Below, in pieces: positions 35,290 to 44,622 of a DNA stretch of 64,000 bases. Position 1 is the stretch's first letter. The number at the start of each line of letters is the position of its first letter. The notes below the pieces were generated by a model. The model was not told where the DNA came from. It saw nothing but the letters and a program-made list of their open reading frames with translations, and did not search any database. This stretch comes from CAVQCJ01 sp963771835 (GTDB lineage Bacteria > Actinomycetota > Actinomycetes > Prado026), in contig CAVYVA010000004.1 in the NCBI GenBank assembly GCA_963771835.1, positions 1 to 64,000 on the forward strand. The letters run 5' to 3'. Position numbers and translations under genes: made by a program.

Positions 35290-36483
35290 TCACGGGGCTG
35301 CGAGGATCTGGAACGAGTCTCTCTTGTAGCGCTTGAGGAACCGGTCGCATCCTTCCTGGATGCCCGGGTCGAGCTTGGCGCACACGGGGGCTCCGGCCGA
35401 CGTGTGCGTGAAGTAGAAGCCTGCGACCCACCAGTTGTTCATGTCCAGGACCATCGCTCGTACGACGCCGGCCCGGACCAGCGTGCTCGCCAGGGTCTGC
35501 GCGGACAGACCTGGCGACCCGATGTACACCAGGCTGCCGTCGGCACGCTGGCCGAGAGCCGACCGCCAGGCGTAGCTCTCACCGTGCGTGGTCGCACCCC
35601 ACTGGAACCGGTCGCCGGGGGCCACCATCGACTTGCCTCCGTCGACGATGAGGTCGAGGTTCTGCAGGACCACCGAGACACGCGGCGTCATCGCCACGTC
35701 CCGGCCCCAGGCGCCGATCTGCAGCTGCCCGTCGGCCGTGATCACGGCCGACGCCCTGCCCTTGACCAGGGGTGCGACGGTGACGCCCCGGTAGAAGTAG
35801 CCGCCGCGCGCGTCCGCGAGCCTGAACCCGCCGTTGAAGTTGGCGAGCACGCTCGGCCAGTACGCCTTCGGCAGCGCGCCCTGCGAGGGTGCCGGGCCGC
35901 CCGGTTCGATGTAGCCGGGCACCAGCATGGCCTTCGTCAGATCCGTGTCGATCCACATCAGGGAGACGAGCACGCTGGTGTGCGTCGCATCCGGCCGGAC
36001 CCTCGTCACGTAGATGGCGGCTCGACCGTCCACCGGCGACCCGACGGGCTGCCACACCCCCTCCTCCGGCAGCGGGTGCGCCGCCGGGGACAGCAGGTCC
36101 GGGGGCGGAGACAGGTGGGCGTGCGCAGTGATGCCGCCCGCAGGCGCCTGGTGGCCGCCGACGATCGCGGAGATCGAGGGTGCGCCGCCGGTGGGCACCG
36201 TGGCCAGGTGGTCGTAGTAGAAGTTCTCTGCCGCAGCGACCACGGCGCCGAGATGATGGTCACGTCCCCACTCAGCCAAGAGCACCGACGTCGGCTCGCC
36301 CTGCGAGTCCCGCACGTAGCCGGAGAACGACCACGCGAACCAGCCGATGCCGACCAGCAGCACGGCCAGGAAGCTCAGGAGGACCCGCCGCAGGATGTGC
36401 CGCCTTCGGCCGGTCGACGGCGGTGGGCTGCTCTCTTCTGCGACGGCCGGCTCGGCCGACTGGGACGTCCTCTGCAAGGTCAC
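35290..36483 (-). CDS. Phosphodiester glycosidase (NAGPA/DUF2233) family membrane-anchored protein
   Basis: The 397-residue protein has one N-terminal membrane anchor (LLSFLAVLLVGIGWFAWSF) and an outside phosphodiester-glycosidase domain. Conserved pieces are LANFNGGFRL, YFYRGVTVAPLVKG, GQLQIGAWGRD and MVLDMNNWWVAGFYF. Family members cleave sugar-phosphate linkages; N-acetylglucosamine-1-phosphodiester glycosidase is the type enzyme. It is the last gene of a minus-strand group with a hydrolase and a second copy of this domain. A role in trimming cell-wall phosphoglycans is inferred. Confidence 0.8.
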   Translation of the reverse strand: MTLQRTSQSAEPAVAEESSPPPSTGRRRHILRRVLLSFLAVLLVGIGWFAWSFSGYVRDSQGEPTSVLLAEWGRDHHLGAVVAAAENFYYDHLATVPTGGAPSISAIVGGHQAPAGGITAHAHLSPPPDLLSPAAHPLPEEGVWQPVGSPVDGRAAIYVTRVRPDATHTSVLVSLMWIDTDLTKAMLVPGYIEPGGPAPSQGALPKAYWPSVLANFNGGFRLADARGGYFYRGVTVAPLVKGRASAVITADGQLQIGAWGRDVAMTPRVSVVLQNLDLIVDGGKSMVAPGDRFQWGATTHGESYAWRSALGQRADGSLVYIGSPGLSAQTLASTLVRAGVVRAMVLDMNNWWVAGFYFTHTSAGAPVCAKLDPGIQEGCDRFLKRYKRDSFQILAAP

Positions 36484-36535
36484 GGGTCTGAACCTCCTTG
36501 TCTGCCATGGGACCTCGCCTTCGGTAAGCGGACGG

Positions 36536-37495
36536 TCATCGGCATGTGGAGTGCAGCGCCGCCCACGATTCCCTGCAGTCCAGCCGCCGCCCGGTGCGCA
36601 CAGCCGTGACGAGCGCGCGAACCGCCGCGACGACCGCCGGTGGGTCGTCCTGCTGCAGCACGTGACCGGAGCGGGCGATCACCTGGATCGCGTCCGATGA
36701 CAGCTGGAGGTCCTGCTCCTGCTGTCGCACCCACAGGTCGGTCATCCATCGCGGCTGCCCATAGGTGGGCCCGCCCAGGTGGTCCTCGTCCGGCCGGGAC
36801 GCGCTCAGGACGAGCAGGGGCACGCTCCCCAGATGAGGGCCGCCTCGGGTGGCGGCCGAGCTCAGCTGCATGTCCACGCGATGTCCCGCCTCGACCCAGA
36901 ACTGCCCGGTGGTGGGGTCGTACGGCGTCACGCTCTCCGCCAGCAGAACCCCGCGCACGGCCGGACGGTGGTCGGCGACGAAGGCTCGTGCCACCAGACC
37001 CCCGAACGAGTGACCGAGCAGGAGGTACGGCCCGCGCTCACCCGCCGTCTGCAGCAAGGACCACAGCTCGTGCGCGAGCAGCCCGCCGTCGACCGTACGG
37101 CCGGCGTCGGGCCGAGGCGGGCTCAGGCCCAGCCCCGGTCGGTCATAGACGCACGTGCGGACCAGTGTCTGCAGCTGTGGGAGCACGGGAGCCCAGTCCG
37201 CCGCGGTGGCACCGAGTCCGGGTACGACGACGAGCGTGAGCGGGCCAGGACCGGCGCAGTGCAGCCACTGACGCACGCCGTAGCTGCTGACTACCGCGCT
37301 CAGCGTGGCATTGCGCCTGCTGGTCGCCGGGGAAGCACGCGACTGTGCGGACGTCGGTGCTGCCGTAGGTTGGCTGGGCCGCCCCGCCACCGAGGCGGAC
37401 GATGGCCCGGCCCCTCCCGCCGCAGAGGTGGAGCACGCCGTCAGCCCCAGCACCACCAGCCCCGCCATCGCCAGGCCCACCGCGCGTGAGCTCAT
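36536..37495 (-). CDS. Alpha/beta-hydrolase lipoprotein
   Basis: The lipobox (VLGLTAC) is followed by a Ser/Pro-rich linker and an alpha/beta-hydrolase fold of about 240 residues: VVVPGLGATAADW, the nucleophile elbow GHSFGGLVAR, and a late His in ARSGHVLQQDDP. The acid is probably Asp in SASRPDEDH. It is displayed on the outer face of the membrane. Its ATG overlaps the stop of the upstream glycosidase-domain gene (ATGA), so the two are coupled. The substrate is unknown, possibly an ester on an envelope polymer. Confidence 0.84.
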   Translation of the reverse strand: MSSRAVGLAMAGLVVLGLTACSTSAAGGAGPSSASVAGRPSQPTAAPTSAQSRASPATSRRNATLSAVVSSYGVRQWLHCAGPGPLTLVVVPGLGATAADWAPVLPQLQTLVRTCVYDRPGLGLSPPRPDAGRTVDGGLLAHELWSLLQTAGERGPYLLLGHSFGGLVARAFVADHRPAVRGVLLAESVTPYDPTTGQFWVEAGHRVDMQLSSAATRGGPHLGSVPLLVLSASRPDEDHLGGPTYGQPRWMTDLWVRQQEQDLQLSSDAIQVIARSGHVLQQDDPPAVVAAVRALVTAVRTGRRLDCRESWAALHSTCR

Positions 37496-38448
37496 CTGGC
37501 CTGCACCACGATGAAGTCCTTGGTGTAGCGCCGTTGGTAGACCGATGGTGCATGGGTCTCCATGGGCTGGATCCGCTGACCGACCAGGCCCTGCGGGGTG
37601 TGCCGGTACACGAAACCCCCCGGCCAGGACTTGTTCATGTCCAGGACCATCGCCCGTTGCGCACCGACACGGACGAGCGCCTGTGCCATCGCAGCCGGAC
37701 GCACGTCGTGCCCGTAGGCGTAGACCAACGAGCCGTCGGCCAGCTCGCCGAGAGCCGACCGGTTCGCTGTCCACAGACCGCCGTTCGCGATGCCCCAAGT
37801 CCGCACTGTGTCCGTCGCGGCGACCTGGCTGCGCCCGTCGTCCACCAGCAGCGGCAGGTTCTCGCGCACGACGACCGTCCGCGGAGTCAGCCGCAGGTCC
37901 CGACCCCACTGCCCGACCGTGAGGCGGCCGTCCGTGGTGATCTCGAGGGCCCCCAACCCGGCGACCAGCGGGCTGACCGTGTGGTGCGCGTAGAAGTACC
38001 CGCCCACCTTGTCCTTGAGCATGAACCCGCCGTTGAACGCGGCCACCATCCTCGGCAGCCAGGTGCTCGGCCGGTTGTCCGCCGGCAGCGCCGGGCCGCC
38101 TTCGGGCACCTTCAGGCCCGGGACCAGCCGGAACGACACCGACGAGGGATCGATCCACAGCAGCCCGATCGACCCTGCGTCCGCCTGCGCGACGTACGTC
38201 GCCGGCCGTCCCAGGACGTCCGACCCCTCCGCCCGCCATACGATCCCCGCGGCCTCCGGTGGCAACAGAACGGAGCCGACGGCTGCGTGCGCCCGGTCTA
38301 AGGGCTGTGGAGCAGCCGTGGCGCCGTCGGATGAGACAACTGCTGCGGCCGGCTCCGGCCCCGTCGGCCGCCCAGCCGTCGTGGAGCAGGCAGCCAGCAG
38401 CACGGAGCCGACCAAGAGAGGCAGAGCCCTGTCCCAACGGCGCATCAT
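37492..38448 (-). CDS. Phosphodiester glycosidase (NAGPA/DUF2233) family lipoprotein
   Basis: The 318-residue lipoprotein (lipobox SVLLAAC) is a paralogue of the 35290-36483 product, with matching motifs VAAFNGGFMLKDKVGGYFY, LTVGQWGRDLRLTPR and AMVLDMNKSWPGGFVY. One copy is lipid-anchored and the other helix-anchored, so both act outside the cell. It is coupled to the hydrolase gene. The pair may process a phosphodiester-linked glycan. Confidence 0.8.
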   Translation of the reverse strand: MMRRWDRALPLLVGSVLLAACSTTAGRPTGPEPAAAVVSSDGATAAPQPLDRAHAAVGSVLLPPEAAGIVWRAEGSDVLGRPATYVAQADAGSIGLLWIDPSSVSFRLVPGLKVPEGGPALPADNRPSTWLPRMVAAFNGGFMLKDKVGGYFYAHHTVSPLVAGLGALEITTDGRLTVGQWGRDLRLTPRTVVVRENLPLLVDDGRSQVAATDTVRTWGIANGGLWTANRSALGELADGSLVYAYGHDVRPAAMAQALVRVGAQRAMVLDMNKSWPGGFVYRHTPQGLVGQRIQPMETHAPSVYQRRYTKDFIVVQAR

Positions 38449-38528
38449 CCGATGCTGCGCGCGGCTGGGTCAGCGCCCGGTCAACGTCTCGCCCCGACAT
38501 CCCCGGGGCATTCATCCAGAGCGCGCCG

Positions 38529-39896
38529 CTACGTTCGGATCGCAGAGCCCGCATCCCGGGGAGGGTTCATGGGTGAAGTCCCGCGCCGTAGCCAGGCCCT
38601 CCACCGTTCCTGTCTGGTCAGCCATAGCGTGCTGGCGATGAACACCAGCGCGGTGAGCAGGTAGGCATTGCCTTGGAGAAGCTGGAGCCCATGCCAACTG
38701 TGTTCGCGGCCCTGCTCTTCGGGCAATCCCCAGATCTCGCGCGAGGTGAACACCCAGACCAGCACAGCCGCCAGGCCCGCCGCGGCCCAGGGCACCCAAC
38801 GCTTCATGGGCCGGGGTTGGAACGTCTCGGCGGCGACTGCGCCCACCAAAGGCAGGATCCAGACCCAGTGGTGTGTCCACGACACCGGCGACGTCACCAA
38901 CCCGGTCAGGGCCACCGTCGAGACGGCCATCAGCTCCCGGCCTGACCGTGACAGATCCCGCGCTGCAGCCAGCCCCGTGATGGCCACCGTGGCAGCTGTC
39001 AGCAGCCACGCCAGATGTTCTGAACCCACCCCCCAGATCCGGGCGAACGCGCCGTAGAGGGACTGGTTCCCGGCGTATGCCACGCCTCCCAAGCGCGACA
39101 CGACGTACGCGTCGTGGGTCCAGTACTGCCAGGAAGACCAGGGGACGACCACGAACCCGACAAGTACTGTCGTCACGAATGCGGTTGCGGCGCGCGCTGC
39201 CGATCGGGAACGTCCGGTCACCAGGAGGAAGGCCAGGAACAGCGCCGGGGTGAGCTTGAAGCCCGCGGCCAGGCCAACCAGCAGGCCACGGAATTCCGGT
39301 CGAACATCACCGATGAGGTCTTCCAGGACCATCCACATGAGTACCAGGTTCACCTGGCCCAGCCGAAGCGTCTCTCGGGTCGGCTCGAACTGCAGCGCGA
39401 GGATCCACAGCAGGCTCGCCACCGCGACCAGACCATAGGTTGGGAGCCTGCCCCGGGCCGCAGCCCGGCCCACCAGCCAGCACGCCCGTGCCAGTGCGGT
39501 CAACGACATCACGGTGATCAGTAGTTGAGCGAGCCCTGCCTTGAGCGGGACGAGCACCGTGAACACGATGGCGGCGAACGGAGGGTAGGTGAAGCGCAGG
39601 CCCGTTCCCGGCGTACGCATCGTGTACAGGTCAACGTGGTCAGACACGGCGTCTCCGCCGGCCCGGTAGACCCAGAGATCGACGGGAGAGAGCTCACTGC
39701 CTGCAAGCCTGGACCTGGACTCGAAGACGCTGAAGACCAGCGTCAACAGGGCGAACCCCAGCGCACACAGCACCACGACCCACGCCGCCGCGCGCACCTC
39801 TTTGCATCGACGCAGCACGTCCATGCGCGCACGTCTGCAGCCGTCACCCCTAGTCTCCCCGATCACCCGCTCCTGCTCCACGGTCGACCTGCGCAT
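38529..39896 (-). CDS. GT87 / DUF2029 family glycosyltransferase
   Basis: The 455-residue protein has about ten to eleven membrane helices and the first-loop signature SPVDLWVYRAGGDAVSDHVD-like, where the Asp is the expected catalytic base of GT-C enzymes. GT87 members use polyprenyl-phosphate sugars, for example mannose or arabinose, to extend envelope glycans. The ATG at 39896 has GGAGGTCGAC upstream and lies 47 bases inside the preceding gene; a downstream ATG at 39824 is possible. The DprE1/DprE2 product could be its donor pathway, but this is inference. Confidence 0.82.
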   Translation of the reverse strand: MRRSTVEQERVIGETRGDGCRRARMDVLRRCKEVRAAAWVVVLCALGFALLTLVFSVFESRSRLAGSELSPVDLWVYRAGGDAVSDHVDLYTMRTPGTGLRFTYPPFAAIVFTVLVPLKAGLAQLLITVMSLTALARACWLVGRAAARGRLPTYGLVAVASLLWILALQFEPTRETLRLGQVNLVLMWMVLEDLIGDVRPEFRGLLVGLAAGFKLTPALFLAFLLVTGRSRSAARAATAFVTTVLVGFVVVPWSSWQYWTHDAYVVSRLGGVAYAGNQSLYGAFARIWGVGSEHLAWLLTAATVAITGLAAARDLSRSGRELMAVSTVALTGLVTSPVSWTHHWVWILPLVGAVAAETFQPRPMKRWVPWAAAGLAAVLVWVFTSREIWGLPEEQGREHSWHGLQLLQGNAYLLTALVFIASTLWLTRQERWRAWLRRGTSPMNPPRDAGSAIRT

Positions 39897-41307
39897 GTCG
39901 ACCTCCACCCGAGGTCGCCGGCGGCCCATGGCGAACGATGTCGTTGCGCCACAGCATCGCCAGCGCCATGAACGCGATGGCCAGCGGGGAGACCAGCGAC
40001 GTGTACAGCGTCGCGTAGAACAGACTGAGAAGAAGGACCAGGGTACCGGCGATGCCGACGACCGAGTTGTCCCGCCAGTACCTGACCACGCCTTGGAAGA
40101 GGAAGAGCAGGTACAGCAGCGCGCCGACGTACCCCTGCGCGACGAGGACCAGCCACAGCTGCCCGGTGCTGCCGATCACGCGGTTCCCGCACTTGGTGCA
40201 CCCGGGGCTCTTGCCGATCGTCGCGGACTTGTTGCTGCCGATGGTCGAGCGCGTGCTGCCGTAGCCGATCACCGGCGAGTCCGTCCCCAGCGTCAGCGCA
40301 TCCAGCGACAGCGACCCGCGAAGGTCGTTGCTGTTCGTCTGGCCGGCGAGCCTGGCCGAGACCACCTGCTGAAGCGGGGTGGCCAGGACGAGCACGACGG
40401 CGAGCATCGCCCCGAGCCCGAGGGCGACAAGCACCCCGAAACGCCGACGCAGCGCGAGCCGCAAGGCGACATACGCGAGACCGAGCACCAGTCCGAGCCA
40501 GACTCCCCGGTTCTGGGAGTAGACGATCGGGACGACCGATACGCCGAGGACGCCGACGGCCAACAGCCGACGCCGGTTCGAGGCGAGCAGGAGCCATCCG
40601 ATGACGAACCAGGGCAGCAGCATGGAGTAGTTGTTCCCCCATGCGTTGGCGAACTCGAAGGGCGCGCTGGGCCGGGGTGCGCCGAGGGTGAACTGGGTCT
40701 GTGCCGTCGCGATGCGGGTGAACTGCTGGACGAAGTCGATGCCCTGGAGGCTGGCCGGGACGAATCGCTTGATCGGCGAGTCGTAGCCGAAGTGCGGGAA
40801 GACCGCTCCCGCGAGACCACCGACCACCGTGACGACGAATACGAGGCTGAGCCAGCGGATCAGCCGCAACCGCGGCAGCTCGCGCTCGGTGAGGTTGCCG
40901 ATGTAGACCATGATCACCGTCACCGACAGGTAGTTGAGCAGCCGGATGGCGTAGGCGACGTAGTTCCCGCCCGCGGAGCTGACCGGGATGGTGTCCGGCG
41001 CAGTGACGTCGATCATCAGGACGCTGATCATGACCAGCGCGAGGAACAGGCCCCAGACCCAGAACATCGGGGGAAGCAGCACCGGGCGGCGCCGGTACAG
41101 CTGCACGCACATCGGAATCGCGAACAGTGTCCACACCAGAGGTGCGACGCCGGTCGCCCACCACAGCGGGTACCCCAGGAGCAGCGCGGCCAGCGGCCAT
41201 GCGACCGGCCATCGGCGACGGCGGGCATGTCGAGCGGGCCGGGGGAAGGTGCTTCCGCCCGCGGTGTCCGGGTGCACCCCCGTGCCCAGATGTGCTGTCG
41301 TGGTCAC
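39850..41307 (-). CDS. O-antigen ligase family membrane protein
   Basis: The 485-residue protein has about twelve membrane helices and a long outside loop (GSTRSTIGSNKSATIG and a CTKC pair), the layout of O-antigen ligase/polymerase (Wzy_C) proteins. These join lipid-linked glycans to an acceptor. The GTG at 41307 starts the frame after a gene-free stretch. It overlaps the GT87 gene by 47 bases. It probably works on an exported polysaccharide together with the neighbouring GT87 and phosphodiester-glycosidase genes. Confidence 0.82.
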   Translation of the reverse strand: MTTTAHLGTGVHPDTAGGSTFPRPARHARRRRWPVAWPLAALLLGYPLWWATGVAPLVWTLFAIPMCVQLYRRRPVLLPPMFWVWGLFLALVMISVLMIDVTAPDTIPVSSAGGNYVAYAIRLLNYLSVTVIMVYIGNLTERELPRLRLIRWLSLVFVVTVVGGLAGAVFPHFGYDSPIKRFVPASLQGIDFVQQFTRIATAQTQFTLGAPRPSAPFEFANAWGNNYSMLLPWFVIGWLLLASNRRRLLAVGVLGVSVVPIVYSQNRGVWLGLVLGLAYVALRLALRRRFGVLVALGLGAMLAVVLVLATPLQQVVSARLAGQTNSNDLRGSLSLDALTLGTDSPVIGYGSTRSTIGSNKSATIGKSPGCTKCGNRVIGSTGQLWLVLVAQGYVGALLYLLFLFQGVVRYWRDNSVVGIAGTLVLLLSLFYATLYTSLVSPLAIAFMALAMLWRNDIVRHGPPATSGGGRHAQVDRGAGAGDRGD

Positions 41308-41597
41308 ATCGTCACGCGTCTCGTGTGTGTGGGTGCCGGGGTGCGGCCGAAGACGAGCCGCTGGGTCAACTCCCAGGCGGAAGGGCTGGTTCCCGCCACC
41401 AGCCACGATGGCAACCTGGCAACGGTGGAAGAACGCGCGATGGGGCAACTGGGCTCGTTCGATTACCGAACGTTTACCCACCTGCCGAGCCGTTGCAGCA
41501 CTTCGGAATCAGTCACCTCCGGGCTGCACCCGCAGTGTTGACCCGACGTTGACCTGGGTGACCGCGTCCTTCGATCCGGCGGTCGTATCGTGCACGG

Positions 41598-42404
41598 GTG
41601 GCGAGGTTGGCGGCGGCAGATGTCCGGGTGTGGTTGACGACGCGTGGCGCGCTGAGGGTTCCCGAAATCACCGCGCTGTTCTGGCTGATCAAGGGTCTGT
41701 CGACGGCGATGGGTGAGTCCGCGTCGGACTTCCTGGTCCACGTCATGCCCCCCGTTGACGCGGTGCTGCTGGGTTTCGCGGGGTTCGTCGTTGCGCTGCT
41801 GCTTCAGTTCCGGATGGCGCGGTACGTCCCCTGGACCTACTGGCTGGCCGTGGTCATGGTGGGCACCTTCGGGACCATGGCCGCGGACGTTCTGCATGTG
41901 GGTCTCGGGGTGCCCTACACCGGGTCGAGCATCCTGTACGCGGTCGTGCTGGCCGCCGTCTTCATCACCTGGCGCAAGACCGAGCACACCCTGTCGATTC
42001 ACAGCATCGACCGGCCCCGCCGCGAGCTGTTCTACTGGGCCGCGGTCGTCGCCACCTTCGCGATGGGCACCGCATTGGGGGATTTCACGGCCTACACCCT
42101 GCACCTGGGGTACTTCCCGTCGGCGCTGATCTTCGCCGCGCTGATCGCAGTACCTGCGGCCGGCTACCGGTGGGCGCACTGGAACGCCGTGCTCTCGTTC
42201 TGGTTCGCCTACGTCCTCACCCGCCCGCTGGGAGCATCCATCGCCGACGGCCTGGCCAAGCCCCCCTCAGCCAAGGGCCTGGGCCTGGGCAGTGGATGGG
42301 TGGCACTCGCGTTCGGGTTGGTCATCGTCGCCCTCGTCGGCTACCTGTCCATCAACGAGGCCGACGTCCGGACACGTGCCGAGCTGGGCGCCGAACAGAC
42401 CTGA
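41598..42404 (+). CDS. COG4705-type multi-pass membrane protein
   Basis: The 268-residue protein has about seven to eight membrane helices. The opening VPEITALFWLIKGLSTAMGE and a repeated pattern TALGDFTAYTLHLGYFPSAL near the middle are typical of the COG4705 family (predicted membrane-anchored proteins). Function is unknown. GTG 41598 starts it. It converges on the sensor-kinase gene. Confidence 0.8.
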   Translation: MARLAAADVRVWLTTRGALRVPEITALFWLIKGLSTAMGESASDFLVHVMPPVDAVLLGFAGFVVALLLQFRMARYVPWTYWLAVVMVGTFGTMAADVLHVGLGVPYTGSSILYAVVLAAVFITWRKTEHTLSIHSIDRPRRELFYWAAVVATFAMGTALGDFTAYTLHLGYFPSALIFAALIAVPAAGYRWAHWNAVLSFWFAYVLTRPLGASIADGLAKPPSAKGLGLGSGWVALAFGLVIVALVGYLSINEADVRTRAELGAEQT

Positions 42405-42439
42405 CGCCAGCCCGAGCCCTGTTTCGGTGCGGGTTGCGC

Positions 42440-43840
42440 TCATCTGGTGTTGGCCGGAAGGGTGACGCGCACGCACAGCCCGCCGCCGGGACGTTCGGCA
42501 GCGGTCACCGCACCGCCGTGCGCGCGGACCACGCTCCGAGCGATGGCCAAGCCGAGGCCGGCCCCGCCGGCTCCGCTCGCGCCGCGCGACCGGCTCGGGT
42601 CCACCCGATAGAAGCGATCGAAGATCATGTTGAGCTGCTCGGCGGGCACGCCCGGGCCGTCGTCGCAGACCACGAGCTCGGCCTGCCCGGCATGGGCTGC
42701 GAGCGTCACGAGCACCGTGGTCCGGGCGTGCCGGACGGCGTTGTCGAGGAGGTTCGTCAGTACCCGCTCCAGCGCAGCCTGGTCGCCTTGGACGTCCAGC
42801 GGCGGCTCACTGACCTTGCCGACAACCCGGACCTGGCCGGTGCCGGACGCCCACCGGTCGGACTCGAGTGTCGACGCCACGACCGCGGTCATATCGATGA
42901 CTTCCCGCTGGCCCAGGCGGTCGGCGTCCGCACGAGCCAGCAGCAGGAGGTCGTCGATGAGCACCGACATCCGCTCGGCTTGAGCGATGGCCCGTTCGGC
43001 CACGCCGTCCCAGTCCGCCGCATCTTCGCGGGCGCGTGCCACCTCGAGCTCGGCCAGCAAGGTGGCAAGGGGCGTCCGCAGTTCATGCGCTGCGTCGGCG
43101 GCGAAGTCCTGTTGTTGCCGGGAGGATGCCCGGAGTCGATCGAGCATGAGGTTGAGGGTGATCGCGAGCCGGCCGATCTCGTCGTGGCTGGGAGGGACGG
43201 GCAGTTTGGCCTGAGCCAGCTCCGGGTCGACGGAGCCGCCGATGGTGTCGGCGGCCGCCCGCATCTCGTCGACGGGTCGAAGCGCCGCGCCCAGTGCGGC
43301 CCAGGACGCGAGACCCGCCGCGAGGACGGTCAGCGGGGTGACGAGGAACAGGACCCGGCGGAGCTGGTCGAGGGTGGAGGTCAGGTCGGCCAGCGACGCG
43401 GCGGTGACGATGCTGACCGGGGTGTTGCGCAGCAGCGCCGGCTGTACGAGCACCCGGAGCCGGCCGGCTCCGAAACCTGTCTCGTTCGTGCTCGTCGGCC
43501 CGTCGCCCGACATCGAGCCGATCGACGCGGGCGGCAGGAGCGGGAGCACACGGCCGGCTGACGGGCTCGACGCGAGCACTGTGCCGGCGCTGTCGATGAC
43601 CTGTGCGAGGACGGGGCTGCCCGGCGGCACGGGCAACGGTTGGGTGAGCTGGTCGGAGTCGACCAAGGTCTGGAGCGTGGACATCTGCACGGTCAGCTGG
43701 TCGTCGAGCTCGGCAGTCCTGGCGTGCGCGAACAGCGCACCCAGACCGAGGACCCCGACGGACAGGCCCAGCGCGAGGACGAGGGAGGTGAGGGTGGTCA
43801 ACCGGAAGCGGAGCGAGCGCTGCCGCCACCAGCGGCTCAT
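42440..43840 (-). CDS. Two-component sensor histidine kinase
   Basis: The 466-residue protein has two membrane helices around an outside sensor region of about 120 residues, a HAMP-like linker, the phospho-acceptor His in DFAADAAHELRTPL, an N box (LTNLLDNAVRHA), and the ATP-site motifs DDGPGVP and GLGLAIA. It is expected to phosphorylate the response regulator encoded 10 bases upstream on the same strand. The signal is unknown. The pair diverges from a LolA-like/ABC operon that it may control. Confidence 0.93.
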   Translation of the reverse strand: MSRWWRQRSLRFRLTTLTSLVLALGLSVGVLGLGALFAHARTAELDDQLTVQMSTLQTLVDSDQLTQPLPVPPGSPVLAQVIDSAGTVLASSPSAGRVLPLLPPASIGSMSGDGPTSTNETGFGAGRLRVLVQPALLRNTPVSIVTAASLADLTSTLDQLRRVLFLVTPLTVLAAGLASWAALGAALRPVDEMRAAADTIGGSVDPELAQAKLPVPPSHDEIGRLAITLNLMLDRLRASSRQQQDFAADAAHELRTPLATLLAELEVARAREDAADWDGVAERAIAQAERMSVLIDDLLLLARADADRLGQREVIDMTAVVASTLESDRWASGTGQVRVVGKVSEPPLDVQGDQAALERVLTNLLDNAVRHARTTVLVTLAAHAGQAELVVCDDGPGVPAEQLNMIFDRFYRVDPSRSRGASGAGGAGLGLAIARSVVRAHGGAVTAAERPGGGLCVRVTLPANTR

Positions 43841-43850
43841 CGGTCGTGGC

Positions 43851-44546
43851 TCACGAGGTGACCTGGAAGCCGCTGCCGCGCACGGTCCGGACGAAGTCGG
43901 TCCCGAGCTTGCGCCGCAGGTAGCCCACGTAGACCTGCACGACGTTCGGGTCGGCGTCGGGGCCGAGGTCCCAGACGTGCTCGAGCAGCTCGGTCTTGCT
44001 GACGGTCCGGTCGGCGTGGGTCATGAGGTACTCCAGGAGCCGGAACTCCCGCCGGGTCAAGTCGACGGGTGCGCCGGCGAGAGTGACCGCGTGGGCGGCG
44101 GGGTCGAGGGTGACAGTGCCCACGACCAGTGTGCTGGGGCGTGGGGCGCGGCCCCGGCGGACCAGTGCCCGCAACCTGGCCTGCAGGACGACGAACGAGA
44201 ATGGCTTGGCGAGGAAGTCGTCGGCGCCGAAGTCAAGCGCGTCGGCCTCGTCGTACTCGCCGTCCTTGGCCGACAGGACCAGGATCGGCGTCCAGTCGTC
44301 GCGGGCGCGCAGCTGCCTGGCGACCTCGTAGCCGGACACCCCGGGCAGCCGCAGGTCGAGCAGGATGACGTCGTACTCACTGTCCGCGGCAAGCTCGAGC
44401 GCCCGGGGCCCGTCGTGCGCGACGTCGACCGCGAACCCCTCGTGCGTCAGCCCGCGGCGCAGCACCTCGGCCAGGTGCTGCTCGTCGTCGACGACCAGCA
44501 GTCGCACCGTGCCTCCGTCCGGACCGACTCGTGGGGCTGCCATCAT
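43851..44546 (-). CDS. OmpR/PhoB-family response regulator
   Basis: The receiver domain has the acidic pair in LLVVDDEQHL, the phospho-Asp in VILLDLRLPGVSG and the Lys in FLAKPFS. The C-terminal winged helix includes LTRREFRLLEYLMTH and VYVGYLRRKLG. The start ATG at 44546 (or GTG 44507) sits in the roughly 75-base divergent space before the LolA-like gene. Regulation of that operon is likely but unproven. Confidence 0.94.
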   Translation of the reverse strand: MMAAPRVGPDGGTVRLLVVDDEQHLAEVLRRGLTHEGFAVDVAHDGPRALELAADSEYDVILLDLRLPGVSGYEVARQLRARDDWTPILVLSAKDGEYDEADALDFGADDFLAKPFSFVVLQARLRALVRRGRAPRPSTLVVGTVTLDPAAHAVTLAGAPVDLTRREFRLLEYLMTHADRTVSKTELLEHVWDLGPDADPNVVQVYVGYLRRKLGTDFVRTVRGSGFQVTS

Positions 44547-44622
44547 CGGGTGGGCGCCCTGGCTACGGCCAATATCTGCCTCGGTCCGCCTCACACTGTC
44601 CTCTCAGCCTCCCCGTCGCAGG

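Noticed and set aside
35273..35298. Inverted repeat GTGAC/GTCAC between dprE2 and the glycosidase gene as a terminator
   Set aside because: Only five pairs form, and the surrounding bases do not extend the stem.
39802..41541. A 579-codon plus-strand open frame
   Set aside because: It is antisense to the GT87 and O-antigen-ligase-like genes, and its product is rich in Arg, Asp and Gln with no fold.
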